NCBI RefSeq assembly: GCF_023159225.1
Contig: NC_063162.1
Span: 94,010,880 to 94,074,879 of the forward strand
Direction of reading: 5' to 3'
DNA from: Perognathus longimembris pacificus
Lineage: Eukaryota > Chordata > Mammalia > Rodentia > Heteromyidae
DNA length: 64,000 nucleotides
Shown piece after piece: positions 1 through 11,886 of the stretch. The translations under genes were made by a program, and so were the position numbers. Below the pieces are notes generated by a model. That model worked only from the letters and a program-made list of their open reading frames with translations, was not told where the DNA came from and ran no database searches. Each line of letters starts with the position of its first letter. Position 1 is the first letter of the stretch.

Positions 1-892
1 ATGTACTATATGTACTCCATGTATGTTAGTTAAAATGATAAGTAAATCAAGAGAAACAAAGAAAGCCTACTAAAAATTCTACAGTGAGGGAGGAAAAGAC
101 ATTCCTTTGCCACTAATAAGGAAAAATCAGTTTTTAGATTGCACATGAGAATGATAGGCTATGGGGATGAGGATGTAAGATGTGAATTCTTGAAAGGCTG
201 TAGGCCTTGTTTTGAATCATATGATGATTTCACTGGATCAAAGAGTGGTTTGGCAAGCAGTTGTTAAGGAACCCTGAAACAGTGCCAACATTTCTGAGCT
301 GATCTGCTCAAGAGTGAATAAATTTTAAGGAACTGTAATTATCATGTGCATTAGCCACCTTGATAATTGGAAAGGCAAAATAGCACAGAAACAGTGCTGT
401 AAATGACAACATTTATGTGCTTAAGGGTTGTCTTTAAAGGCTCAATCTTATGAAGATTTGATCTGTAGGGATCCAAGCCTTTCAAGTGCTTCAGCCTCTG
501 ACTTGTAAGGTATTTGGAGACAGTCACCCTTGGGTGTGGCTATGCACAGTTGTATTTTGTTTTGCTCAACTTCTGAAGCTAGCCAGATTCCTGGGACTAC
601 CAAGTATGGCAACAAAACTAGCAGAACATTTCGATGGTCACTAAACAGCTTGCAATGTCCTGGCAGGAGCAGACTTTGCTGTCTGTTTCAAGATTCTCAC
701 TGGCTGTTTGTCAGGGAAGCCAGGCCTCCCCAGATACTGGCAGCCAACAGCCCCCAACTGCATTATAAACATGCTGAAGAATTAGGCTTGAAGACAATAT
801 AAACTGTGAGTTGACATTAAAAAATCAAAACCATAAGACATTTGAAAGATCCTGTTTGTCTTCTTTGAATTTTAATTTTTTTCATCCCTTAT
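1..892. other. Intergenic, no feature recognised
   Basis: AT-rich sequence with no recognisable exon, SINE or LINE. The open frame at 530-802 has no family resemblance and no splice or promoter context, so I do not call it a gene. Confidence 0.5.
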
Positions 893-1685
893 CTTTAAAA
901 ACATTTATTGTCAAGGTGAAGTACTGAGGGGTTACAGTTACATATATTAGGTAGTGAGTACATTTCTTGTCCAATTTGTTACCTCTTCCCTCATTTTTTC
1001 CCCACTTTCCTTCCTCCCCAACTTCCCACCTCCCTGAGTTATACAGTTAGTTTACAACATGTTGTCTTGTACATATTGCTGTTGCATTGGTTTTCCTTTT
1101 GCATTTTGTTCCACCATTTTAATGTTCCCCTTCCCTTCCTTAATTCAGACAGACATATATAAAATACTCAGAGTACCAGAATCAAATACAATGACAATAG
1201 GGGCTAATTCATAGGAAAGATGGACAGAGGAAAAAAGAAATAATTTTACATAGTATGTTGGAAATAACATCAATGATAAATCTTTTTTCTGTATTTTGGA
1301 GCTCATTTCTCTTAGCGTCAACTTATGTGATCATATATACATAGCCATTGAGCAATTGCAATCATCTACTAGGACTATCTTAGACATACACTAATTATTA
1401 CCAATAAAGGAGACCATAGAGTTTATGTTTCCTTTGGTCTGGCTCACTTCACTTAGTATGATTTTTTTCTGAGTCTTTCCATTTTCTTATGCATGGAGTA
1501 ATGTCATTCTTTCTGATAGAAACAAGGAATTCCATTGTGTATATATACCACAATTCTTCATCCATTACTCTGCTGAATGGCATCTGGGTTGGTTCCATAT
1601 TTTAGTTATGGCAAATAATGCTGCTATGAATATGGTTGTGCTGGTAGCTTTAGTATGGCCTTGTTTGTGATCCTTTGGGTAAATG
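893..1685 (-). mobile_element. 5'-truncated L1, 3' UTR and ORF2 tail
   Basis: The segment starts with the reverse complement of the L1 3' end found many times in this window (ATTGTCAAGGTGAAGTACTG, then GGGGTTACAGTTACATA and a C/T-rich run). It continues into reversed ORF2 C-terminal sequence: 'TCCATTGTGTATATATACCA' near 1530 and 'GGTTCCATATTTTAGTTATG' near 1590 are the usual ORF2 tail landmarks. It is diverged and carries no intact frame. Confidence 0.7.
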
Positions 1686-2342
1686 TCTTGAAATGATAAT
1701 TTTAACAAATACTTCTTTATCAGAGAATATTGGCTAAATTATTTCTATGAAGTTTTAAAATGGACAGTCTCTTATCAACTTCAAACAAGGTTAAAACCAT
1801 CAAAAGAGATGAAAAAGTAGCAACTGAAGGTAAAAGAAATAATGAAAGATAATAGTCAAGAAGGAAACGTTTTTAATAAAAATATTTTTCTTCAAAATAA
1901 AATATTTAGTCCTATCTGTTTCTATGTATTTCTGACTATGCTTGATGTTAGTATGAAATTAAACTGCTCTAATACATTCTAACACTTTGTGATTGTAGTG
2001 AAGGTGTAGTTTTTGTTGGTATTTTTTTTATTAGTGTATAGTAGTCATTCAAACTAAGGGGGTTCATTATGATATTTCCATATATACAAACTATATATGT
2101 TTCTATCATACTCACTCTCCATTATTCTTTTTCAATCTTTCTTCTTCCCTTTCTCCCCACCCCTTCCACATCCTTTATAATCTCCCTTTTGCTTTCATAT
2201 TTTCTTTCCTTGCTCTGGATTCCACATGACAAAAAATGTGTCATGATTGTCTCTGTAAGACTAGCTTGCTTTATTTAACATGATGATGTCCAGTTGCATC
2301 CACTTCCCTGCAAATGACATAAATTTCATTCAGTAAAACTCC

Positions 2343-2344
<2 letters not shown>

Positions 2345-2386
<42 letters not shown>

Positions 2387-2398
2387 CTGCCTGCCTGC
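2345..2398. repeat. (GT)n microsatellite followed by (CTGC)n
   Basis: About 20 perfect GT units followed by three to four CTGC units. It lies inside the old L1 remnant. Confidence 0.95.
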
Positions 2399-3452
2399 TA
2401 CATTTTCTTAATCCACATATCCACTGATGGGTAACTAGGCTTATTCCATAATTTACTACTGTGAATAGTGCTGCCACAAGCTTGGTTGTGCATCTGACTC
2501 TTTAATAAGCAATGTTGAATTTTGGGGTCACATTCTCAAAAGATTGCATGGAGTTCTATGTTTAAGTTGTTGCGGCACTTCCATACTGATTTCCATTATG
2601 ACTACACTAATTTGCCTTTGTACCAGATGTGAATAAGGATTCCTTTTCTCCTACATTTTTGCCAGCATTTATTGTTTTCTTGATGATAGGCATTATGAAT
2701 GAGCTAAGAAGGAATTTTAATTCAGTTTTGATTTACATTTCCCAGATGATTAAGGTGCTGAACCTTTTTTTATGTGCTAACATGGCCACCTGTACTTTCT
2801 CATTTGAAAAGTGTCTGGTTCTATTTGTCCATTTAATAGTTGAGTTATTTTCTTTTTTGTTGTTTATTTTAAGTTTTTTATATAGATAATAGCCTTCTAT
2901 TTGATGAATATCTAGTAAAACTTTTCCCATTCTGTAGGCTATGTCTTCACTCCAATAACTATTTCTCTTTTGCTGTTGTAGAAGCATTTTATATTTTATA
3001 TTTCCCTGTGTTTTCATTTTGACTTGATTTTTGACCAGGTTGAGAGAAAGATCAAGATTTAGTATTCTATGTGTGGATATCCAGTTTTCCCAGTACCAAT
3101 TGTTAAAGAAATGTTCTCCCCCCACTCCCCCCAGATCTGTTTTTGGTAACTTTTTCAAGAATCAGATAGCTCCTGTCCTATTATTAATGCTGTTTTTGTT
3201 GTTAATTTTGTCTTTGTTACTATGGCTTTGTTTTATAGTTGGACTACAGGTAATTTGATACTTCTAGTGTTGCTCTTTTGCTAAGGATAACTTTTATCAC
3301 TTGAGGTTTCTACATTTCTTTATGAATTTCAGAAATGATTGTTTTGTTTTATATTTCTGTGAAGAAGAGCATTGGAATTTTAATAAGAATTATATTTAAT
3401 TTTTATATTGCTTTTGGTGATATGGACTTTTTTGGTAATATAACCATTTTTA

Positions 3453-3856
3453 TTTTTTTATTGTAAAGGTGATATACAGAGGGGTTACAGTTAAATAAGT
3501 CAGGTAAAGAGTACTTTTCTTTTTGAATAGTGTCACTCTCTCCCTCATGTTCTCTCAGTTTGTCCCTTCTGACTCCTCTCCCTCCCAAGCTGTATAGTTC
3601 ATTCTCAACATAGTGTCTATTGAGTATCTTTGCTGAATTGGTTCAACCTTTGTTCCACTCTTCCTGTGCTTCTCCTTTCCTCTCTCCAAATCAGATAAAC
3701 TTATATATAAGACAATGGGAAAAGAAATAAAAAACAGTGACAAAAGGGAAAACAAACAGAAGAAAGAAAGAAAAGAAGAAAAAAAAGAAGCACAAACAGT
3801 ATAATAAAAGCCTCTTGTTTCTTGGAGTTAATGTAATTTAACACATAAATAATAGG
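3453..3856 (-). mobile_element. Short 5'-truncated L1 3' end with target-site duplication
   Basis: About 400 bp of reversed L1 3' UTR: T-rich start, 'GAGGGGTTACAGTTAAATAA' and a C/T-rich tract, ending near 'TTGGAGTTAATG'. It is flanked by the 10 bp direct repeat ACCATTTTTA at 3443-3452 and 3857-3866. Only the 3' end of the element was inserted, as is usual for incomplete reverse transcription. Confidence 0.7.
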
Positions 3857-4569
3857 ACCATTTTTAACAACATTTAGTTCTGTTCAACTTTGAATATAGG
3901 AAGTCTGCAATCTTTTGGTGTATTTTGAAATTTCTTCTTTTTCAGTGCTTTCAAAGTTGATTTTAGAGGAGTTTCACAACTTTGGTTATGCTAATGCCTA
4001 GCAATTTCATTTATTTTTTTATTTTAGACAATCATTAATAGGATTTTTTCCCAACTTCTTTTTTCAGCAACTTTGTTGTTTGAATATATTAATGCTACTG
4101 AGTTTCGTATACTGATGTTTCATGATACTTTGCTGAGAGTGTGTATCAGATCTAAGAGTCTTCTAGAGATATGTTTTGGACCTTGCAAGTATAAGCTCAT
4201 ATCATCTGCAAATAGACATAGTTTACTTCCTTCATTTGTGATATACATATACATACATACAAACATACATACATGAAAACATTACTGAAAAGGGGATGAA
4301 TTTCCATTCCCATATAGAAGTTTAGGAGTGAAAAAAAATTGAGCTGCTTCTTTATATTTTATAATTGTATTTAGACCCTGACCTTTATTTTCCTTTTCTT
4401 TCATCCTCTCATACAATCAAGGCAATGAGTAGGTGTACTCTGGTATTGTCACCAGCCATTTCTATTTGTTGCTGCCAAGCTGTCTGGGGCATTCTACACA
4501 AGCCCTGTAGATCCAGAATCACTGAGATTGCATGTGCTTTTGTGCTGTCCCACTAGAATCTTTCATTAA

Positions 4570-5123
4570 TGTGGTTTCCACCCCTTTCTGAAGCTTAGCC
4601 TTCTGTGTGAGACACTGTTCAGGAACAGATTTTGACTTTTGGTCTTTTATGAAGTACACACACCAACTCCCACTGTTCTATTCACATTTCTCTCCTTCTC
4701 CAACTATCTGAATGGAGGCAATATTCAAAAATAGCAAAATAAAAAGACAATACTTGAAAATAAATGCTCATTCACATGTACAAAGGAGAAATCCGAAAGT
4801 GCTCCACATATCTATTATTCAAAAAATGGACAAATACATTATGGCACATTGATGCAAAAAAAAAGGATAAAAAAGAGTGAGGAAAATCTGTGTGTTTTGG
4901 CATTGGAAAGTATACATGATACATCACTTAGTATAGAATATAATTTAAGAACTCATGTATATGACAATCCAGTCTGAATGAAAAATGTAAATATTTATGC
5001 ATGTATGTGAATGCAAATAAATATATACCTGTGCTTTCTTATAAATGCAGAAAATGTTGAGAAATATCAGAATACATTCTTAATAGTGTTTATATCTTTA
5101 AAAAAATTAGCTGGATGAGAAAT
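4570..5123. other. Intergenic, no feature recognised
   Basis: AT-rich sequence. Some of it may be further decayed L1, but I see no landmark that supports a call. Confidence 0.4.
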
Positions 5124-5139
5124 AAGAAAAGATGAATTT

Positions 5140-5365
5140 GGGGACTGGGAATATGGCCTAGTGGCAAGAGTGCTTGCCTTGTATACACAAAAAAGCCCTG
5201 GGTTCGATTCCCCAGCACCACATATACAGAAAATGGCTAGAAATGGTGCTGTGGCTCAAGTGGTAGAGTGCTAGCCTTGAGCAAAAAGAAGCCAGGGAGA
5301 GTGCTCAGGCCCTGAGTCCAAGCCCCCAGAACTGGCCAAAAAAAAAAAAAAAGAAACGAAAAGAA
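5140..5365 (+). mobile_element. IDL-Geo dimeric SINE
   Basis: The left monomer begins GGGACTGGGAATATGGCC and carries the B-box-like GGTTCGATTCC. The right monomer carries GTGGCTCAAGTGGTAGAGTG and ends in CAGAACTGGCC plus poly(A). A perfect 16 bp target-site duplication, AAGAAAAGATGAATTT, lies at 5124-5139 and 5366-5381. The family name is from memory of a published geomyoid rodent SINE; the structure is seen directly. Confidence 0.9.
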
Positions 5366-5587
5366 AAGAAAAGATGAATTTTATCCCTGTACTTAATAAG
5401 CTATTTCCATTTTTACAGCATACATGTTATTTGAAATTAATTGAAAATATCCATAAGATCTTTCCCATAATACAATCATTTGTGTCTGTTTAATAAATGG
5501 AAAAAATTAACTATTACCAGATAATAATTGTGTTGACATTACCAGGAGAATGATAAAAGTACTCTTTCAAAAAAAAAAATTGCTCCC

Positions 5588-5802
5588 GGGCTGGGGATAT
5601 GGCCTAGTGGCAAGAGTGCCTGCCTCATATATATGAGGCCCTGGGTTCAATTCCCCAGCACCACATATGCAGAAAATGGCCAGAAGTGGCACTGTGGCTC
5701 AAGTGGCAGAGTGCTAGCCTTGAGCAAAAAGAAGCCAGGGACAGTGCTCAGACCCTGAGTCCAAGCCCCAGGACTGGCCAAAAACAACAACAACAAAAAA
5801 AA
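5588..5802 (+). mobile_element. IDL-Geo dimeric SINE
   Basis: Full-length copy, same layout as the copy at 5140, ending in an A-rich (CAA)n tail. The duplication ATTGCTCCC is at 5579-5587 and 5803-5811. It sits only about 200 bp from the previous copy, in the same orientation. Confidence 0.9.
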
Positions 5803-5811
5803 ATTGCTCCC

Positions 5812-6631
5812 TTTAACACCTCTTCAGTAAACATTCTGTGCTAAACTATGCATTATTTTCCTTTCTGATGTCCATGGATTATCTTTATGTTTTACATTTT
5901 ACTGTTCCTCAGTGAGTTGCTGCATGTTAGGACTGGAAAGAAATTACACAATTCTATTGAGCTTTTGAGAAATGTCTTTATGCTACTTAAAATTAAAGAA
6001 TTTTCAGAGGTCTGTATACCATTTTTATAAAAGGTTACTTTTGCACCAATTATCTGGCTTTACCATTGCTTTATCAATTACATATACATATACAGAAAAA
6101 GGCTTTGAGGAGCAGAATTTTGAATTATGAAAGAAATTAATGGTGTACCAGGCAGGATGAGAAAGCCTATGCAAAATCACAAAACAGCACTAGGTAGGAA
6201 GGTAAGTATGAGCAACTACTACTGAAGCATTACAATACATGTAAGGGAATAACAATGAGAAGCATTGTTTCTCATGGGCAGCTGGCTCATGATGGTGTTC
6301 ATTTATTATGCAAGGTAAGGGCACAACTAAATTAAAGTGAGATGTTCAGACATGCATTTAAAAAAGACCATTCTGGTTTTCACAGATAGGGCCATTTAAG
6401 ATGATAAGAATAAAAGGCAAGAGTTGAGGTAAAAAGTTCTGACAGCAGCTCAGGCAAATGATGATGAAAACTCAAGCTAAGCCAGTAGATGTAGGAGAAA
6501 TAAATTAAGCTCCAAAAGATATTTGTTATTTATGGTTTCAAATAAAATCAAGGGCATAAATTATAGAAGCCCGCACAAATATATCTGAGTAGTGGTCCTT
6601 AGTTGAGGATTTACAAAAATTAGAGTCAGTT
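5812..6631. other. Intergenic, no feature recognised
   Basis: AT-rich sequence with no open frame of note and no clear repeat landmark. Confidence 0.4.
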
Positions 6632-6647
6632 AAAAAAATCTGGGGGA

Positions 6648-6859
6648 GGGCTGGGGATATAGCCTAGTGGCAAGAGTGCCTGCCTCGGACACACGAGGCC
6701 CTAGGTTCGATTCCCCAGCACCACATATACAGAAAACGGCCAGAAGCGGCGCTGTGGCTCAAGTGGCAGAGTGCTAGCCTTGAGCGGGAAGAAGCCAGGG
6801 ACAGTGCTCAGGCCCTGAGTCCAAGGCCCAGGACTGGCCAAAAAAAAAAAAAAAAAAAA
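6648..6859 (+). mobile_element. IDL-Geo dimeric SINE, young copy
   Basis: Full-length and rich in CpG (CTCGGACACACGAGG, AAACGGCCAGAAGCGGCGCTG). CpGs decay quickly in SINEs, so this copy is among the youngest here. Duplication AATCTGGGGGA flanks it, ending at 6647 and 6870. Confidence 0.9.
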
Positions 6860-7389
6860 AATCTGGGGGAGTAATTAGGTGACTTTAGGTATGTAAGAAA
6901 GAGCTTTAAATCAGTATTATCTGACCACAGGTTTCAAACCCCAAATCTCTCACAACAATGTGTGAGACAAAGCTACACAATCGTACTAAAGAGAGCAAGT
7001 GAAATTGCTGCTAGTACCTGGAGAGCTTTTTTGAGTTCTTTTCAGTTTTTACTTTGACACCATCTATTGGGTTCTTCATTAGCGTCCTAACCTCCTCCTG
7101 ACCCAGTTTATGCTCATTATTCCTCCCAATCCTGATGTGCCTGATAACATTATCTCTACAGCACACAGGTTTACAATGTTCTTTTCACCTTCATCTTCCT
7201 CTCTAATTATCCCCATGGAGTATTCCACCTCTGTCCTGGCTTTCCCTCCCACATCACAATAGTTTCCACTTCAGGTGCTCTCATATAACTGTACCTCTAT
7301 ACTCCTGTACATTGCATTTGGACTCCGTGTTCCAAAGTATAGTGTTGATCTTGTTCTTGTTTCAAATCTATCAAGGCTGGTAGAAATTT

Positions 7390-7980
7390 CAGTTAAGATT
7401 ACTTTGGGTGAGCCAGACCCAAAGAAACATGGACTCTATGGTCTCCCTTACAGGGAATAATTAGCACAGGTTTAGGCAAATCACAGCAGAGGATCACAAG
7501 AGTCCAATAGCTATACCCTTATGAACACATAAGATGATGCTAAGTGAAATGAACTCCATGTTATGGAAACGATTGTTATATCACTGTTGTAACTACTTTC
7601 AATGTGCTATGTGTAACTGTAGCTTCTATTATTCATGATCTTCTTGTATCCCCTTCCTGTGGTTGTACCTACACTATCTCTGTATCTTATCTGAGTATAT
7701 TGGAAACCATGTATACTGGTATTAGAACTAGGAAATTGAAAGGGAATACCAAAATCGAGAGATACAGGGCAAAAAAAGACAAACAACTACAAAAGCAATA
7801 CTTGCAAAACTGTTTGGTGTAAATGAACTGAACAATTCATGGGGGGGAAAGGGAAAGGGGGAGGGGGGAGGGGGAATGAGGGACTAGGTAACAAACAGTA
7901 CAAGAAATGTATCCAATGCCTAATGTATGAAACTGTAACCTCTCTGTACATCAGTTTGATAATAAAAAAAAGAATAAAGA
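7390..7980 (+). mobile_element. L1 3' end, sense orientation
   Basis: End of ORF2 (GAGCCAGACCCAAAGAAACA near 7410) followed by the full 3' UTR. A G-rich polypurine tract lies at 7841-7876, and the end 'CATCAGTTTGATAATAAAAA' supplies AATAAA and the A-tail. This is the clearest sense copy of the 3' end that appears reversed at 893, 3453, 11416, 19806, 37160 and 45935. Confidence 0.75.
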
Positions 7981-8031
7981 AAAGTTCCTAGAACAAAAAA
8001 AGATTACTTCTGAAAACTCTAAAGCTCAACA

Positions 8032-8115
8032 TATGTATGTATATATACATACATATATATGTATATATATGTATGTACATATATACATACATATATATGT
8101 ATGTATATATATATG
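8032..8115. repeat. TATG/CATA-rich simple repeat
   Basis: Alternating ATGTATAT and ATACATAC units, about 80 bp, imperfect and partly self-complementary. Confidence 0.85.
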
Positions 8116-8715
8116 CCCATGTCTCATCCAGTTCACATGTAGATAGATACTGATGAAAATGTGTACTTACAGACCACAAAGAGAATGCTGAATAGCATCA
8201 TTAATCCATCAGCAGCTTAGTGTAGGAGACTGGATAAGGTATGAGGTGTCCAGGCAATACTATACAATTCAATAATGAAGAAAAGGTCATCTTTTTGTAT
8301 CAAATGTTAAAAACAGGCAACTCTAACTGATTTCATAAATCAAGAGAATATTAAGTGGAAAGAAGGAAGCAGTTACTAGGAAGGGACAGGGAGAGAAAGT
8401 CAGAACACTGGAAAATCTATATTATTTGACTTGTGTTGAAATTTTCTGCTGTTTTCACTTTGTGAAAATAAAAAATAAGCATACACACACACAAACATAT
8501 CTTTCAATGACTCTCCATAATCCACCAGATAATGTCCACATCACAAATCCTGCAAGGCATGATTGTTCAAAGATTCACTGGGATCTCTTGTCAATCAATG
8601 TAGTCCACCTTCTCTTCTTCCAGTCATATCCTCTTCATCCTTGCTACACAGCTGCTCTAGAATACTTCATCAGCATGTAACTTGAAAGAAAGAAATAATT
8701 TCATTAAAATGATTA

Positions 8716-9155
8716 GAACTGGACACTGTGGTGGCTCAAACCTGTAGCCTTGAGAAGCTGAGATCAGGAAGATTGAAATTCCAGGGCATCCTAGGTCAGA
8801 AAGTCAACAAGATTGTATCTCAGTGGAAGAAAATGGGCATGGGGATGTGTGCCTATCATCTCATATAAGACAGGAAGGATGAAACAAGAGGATCACAGTG
8901 CAGGTGGAACCCTGGACATAAATCAAGATCCTATGTCAAAGCTGGGTGCCGGTGACTCAAACCTCTTAGCTACTCATGAGGCTGGATCTGAGGACTGTGG
9001 TTTAAAGTCATCCCAGGCAGGAAAGTCTGTGAAACCCTCATCTCTAATTACCCACCAAAAATAGCTGAACCTGGGATGATGGCTCAGGTGGTAGCGTTTT
9101 AGCCTTGAGAAAGAGAGCGAGATAGACAGACAGACAGACAGACAGACACACACAC
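8716..9155 (+). mobile_element. Cluster of 7SL-derived SINE monomers, one with a Geo tail
   Basis: Three 7SL/B1-like segments follow one another. The first (from 8716) has GTGGTGGCTCAAACCTGTAG. The second (about 8835) has GGGCATGGGGATGTGTGCC. The third (from 8941) starts GCTGGGTGCCGGTGACTC. The third continues through 'TCTCTAATTACCCACC' into a Geo-type right half (GATGGCTCAGGTGGTAGCG, 'TTTTAGCCTTGAG') and ends in a (GACA)n/(CA)n tail. The first two are diverged. Confidence 0.65.
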
Positions 9156-9157
9156 GA

Positions 9158-9275
9158 AATATAAAAAAGAGCTGCAGGTATGGCTCAGCAGAAGAGCATT
9201 TGCCTAACAAGCAAGAGGCTCTCCATTCAAACCTCAGTACTGATATATATATATATGTATATGTATACATATATA
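9158..9275 (+). mobile_element. ID-like tRNA-derived SINE with TA-rich tail
   Basis: ATGGCTCAGCAGAAGAGCAT followed by TTGCCTAACAAGCAAGAGGC and CATTCAAACCTCAGTACTG gives an A box and B box of ID type. A (TA)n/(TATG)n tail follows to about 9275. Confidence 0.65.
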
Positions 9276-9279
9276 TGAA

Positions 9280-10845
9280 TTAAAATTAGAAATTGCTGAG
9301 ACAACTTTATTTTTCAAGTTTCAAGGCATTATTGGGAAAAATCCTTTATAAAATTATTTTTTTCTCCAATTTCCTGGCATACTAAGAGACTTCAAAGTGT
9401 TTCAGTCCTAAGCTCAAGTCTACTCTGATGTAAGATCACAATTGTTTTATGTTTTGCCATAAAGCTTGCTGGTACTAAAAGACTCCACAGGAGAAAGTGA
9501 AGCAACACTGCATGCAGCCAGGGCTGGGAGCCCAATTTAGCTGTAAGATGCCTCTATGACTGGTAGGCAACAACCAAAACCACAGCAAAGTATTTTGCAT
9601 AGATCTGTGTCAATGATGAATTCTGAGCAAATTGGTATGGATGCCAAAATTTCTAGTGAGATAGTCTATAACTGATAGTAATCATTGTGGTTTTAAGTGC
9701 CCACTGCGATGGAACAGAACAATTAGTCAGTCATTGGAGAACATGAAGTACCAAGTCCTGAGGGAGAAATCAATGTAGCAGAAGGAAATGGGCTAGGGTT
9801 TATGTTTTTATTTTTGTTTTTGGCCAAGTAGCTTGAGCTTTAAGGCAGGGCTTCTTCCATCTGACTGTGTAAACTTGGAGTTTGGAGCAGAAGTTGTACT
9901 CATGGGACTGTATGGAAGGCCAATATGCTGAAGCCATCTCTGTACTTGAATACAGAACACCTGTAACTTTAGTGCACATAAGACTTTTTTGGAGAGCTTA
10001 TTAAAATGTGGATTCTGAGGCTCCAGCCTAAGGTATCCTGACTCAGTGTGAGGGTAGACTCAAAGCTCTGCATTTCCAAGAAGATTTCAAGTGACATACA
10101 GTTTTACAATAGTTCAGGAATAAAATGAATTCAGTGTTCTTTTTATCACCCAGGACAAGATATTGAATATGCTGCCAGTCTTGGTTAAAATGAGTTTAGG
10201 GACTCTGGAAGCATAATGCACAAGACACAGACATCAATTCCTATTGTGCAAGGTAGCAAATGCAATTTACTCCATTTTGGGGTATAGGCTAAAACTCGTA
10301 GTTTTGAGGGATGACAGGAGATTTCCTTCCAAGTCCACCCACGTAGTTATTGATAGAATTCTGGGTGATTTGTTTGAGCACCTCATATCCCTATTAGTTA
10401 CAGACATAAGTTTCTTGCCACATGGGCTTCTTCTATGGAAAGCTCACATAAAGCTAGCAAATAAGAGAGAGGGGGTGACAGGGGTCACAGTATTTTGACA
10501 ACCTACTTTCAGAAGCTGTTTCTTACCTTGATAGCATATTATACTCCTTGGAAGTTAGCCACTACCTTCATCCACACATTAGAGAAGAGAGCTAGTAACA
10601 AGGATGTGTTTATCATGAGGAAAAGATCATCATGGGATATCATATTGCCTACCACAAATATGCACCAATCTTTTTGCATGCTAAAGGATTTTTTGTATTT
10701 CTTAAATATTTATTTGATCCAAATATTTAACAACATTTCTAAAACAAAAATAGATCTTTCATCCTAGGATTGGTAAAGTCATCAGGAAACAAGCTGTTCT
10801 GGGGTATAGAGATGGGATGCTGATCCAGATTCAAAAAGCACGAAG
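9280..10845. other. Intergenic, no gene recognised
   Basis: About 1.5 kb without a convincing feature. Two open frames at 10244-10767 are not supported by any recognisable motif or splice context. Confidence 0.4.
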
Positions 10846-11085
10846 AAGTTGGGTGAAGGTGGTGCACACCTGAATCCTAGCAACCCAGGGGGCTGAGGTC
10901 TAAGGAGCATGATTCAAAGCCAGCACAGGGAGGGAATATTGTGAGACTCATCTGTAATTAACCACCCAAAAACCTGGAAGTCGAGCCATGGCTCAAGTGC
11001 TCAATGTAGAGCATTAATATGGAGCACAAAAGTGTAGGGACAGCTCCTAGGCTCTGAGTTCCAGTCCTAGGAGTGGCACAGAAAA
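10846..11085 (+). mobile_element. 7SL-Geo composite SINE
   Basis: The left half is 7SL/B1-like (GGTGGTGCACACCTGAATCC, 'GGGGGCTGAGGTCTAAGGAG'). It is joined through 'CATCTGTAATTAACCACC' to a right half like that of IDL-Geo (CCATGGCTCAAGTGC, GGGACAGCTCCTAGGCTCTG, ending AGGAGTGGCACAG). Diverged, with an A-rich tail. Confidence 0.7.
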
Positions 11086-11415
11086 GAAAAAAAGAGCAAA
11101 CAGTTTTCTTAGTTCCGGTGCCATCTGAATAGAGCTAATCAAGGAATCAGGGATAAAATAAGCACATTCTGAGTGGAGAGGAAAACAGATACAGAGGAAG
11201 ATTTGATGATGTGAATCAACTGTGGTATTTAACAATTATCTACAATCTTATCAGATTCACTACACATTGTGGTTATTCTTTGTGAAGTTATTTTAAACTG
11301 ATCAAAGTAATTTTTAAATAGTCTTATTATAATGAGTACATTTCTTCTTTTTTTTTTTTGAACAATTTCTCCCCTTTCTTTGCCTTCCTCCAATTTGAGC
11401 AGAGTATTTTTTAAA

Positions 11416-11870
11416 ATTTTTATTGTTGTTTTAAAGGTAAATGTACAGAGGGCTTTCAGTTACATAGGTCAGGTAACGAGTGCCTTCTTTTTGGATAGTG
11501 TCACCCCTTCCCTCTCTCTCTCCCACCTGTTTTTCCCACCCATCCTCACCTACAAGTTGTGTAGTTCATTTTCAACATAGTGTCTAGTAAGTACCACTGC
11601 AGCATTTGTTTACCTTTGTCTCTCCATTTCTGTGACCCCTTTTACCTTCCCAAAGACAGATAAATAAACAAACTAGACAAAAGAAAAGAAAACAAAAACA
11701 GCAACAAAGAAAAAACCTGGTTTCCATTTCTTAGAGTTCATTTTCATAAGTATTATTTTATATGATCAGAGCTACATAGGCATTAAGCTTCTAGGAGTAT
11801 TTTCCTCTATGAGTATTCTGCTCTAAGAGTATCTTCTTTTGGTCTCACTATGTGTGAATGCCTAGAGACC
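11416..11870 (-). mobile_element. Short 5'-truncated L1 3' end with perfect duplication
   Basis: Reversed L1 3' UTR, about 455 bp: TTTTATTGTTGTTTTAAAGG, GAGGGCTTTCAGTTACATAG and a C/T-rich run, then ORF2-end sequence. A perfect 16 bp duplication, CAGAGTATTTTTTAAA, lies at 11400-11415 and 11871-11886. Confidence 0.85.
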
Positions 11871-11886
11871 CAGAGTATTTTTTAAA

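Larger units (their letters stand above)
2015..4560 (-). mobile_element. Old L1 remnant, interrupted by a younger L1
   Basis: Reversed L1 sequence. The 3' part (2040-2600) has the degraded UTR and ORF2 end. From 2630 to 3430 and again from 3867 to 4250 it follows reversed ORF2, including the landmark near 4190-4220 (ATAAGCTCATATCATCTGCA). Many stops and indels show it is dead. A (GT)n tract and the 3453-3856 insertion sit inside it. The two halves are collinear across that insertion, which dates the insertion as later. Confidence 0.65.

Noticed and set aside
530..802. 90-codon + frame in the left flank
   Set aside because: No family resemblance, promoter, splice site or repeat context; the length is within chance expectation.
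2345..2386. Frames with poly-Thr-His from GT tracts (2271-2477, 20989-21228, 49031-49219)
   Set aside because: Translations of microsatellites.
5190..5220. tRNA genes, suggested by GGTTCGATTCC-type B boxes in the SINEs
   Set aside because: The B boxes are within SINEs that lack a full cloverleaf; no functional tRNA gene was found.
5140..6859. The array of three evenly spaced SINEs considered as a CRISPR-like or tandem array
   Set aside because: Each copy has its own unrelated target-site duplication, so they are independent retrotransposon insertions.
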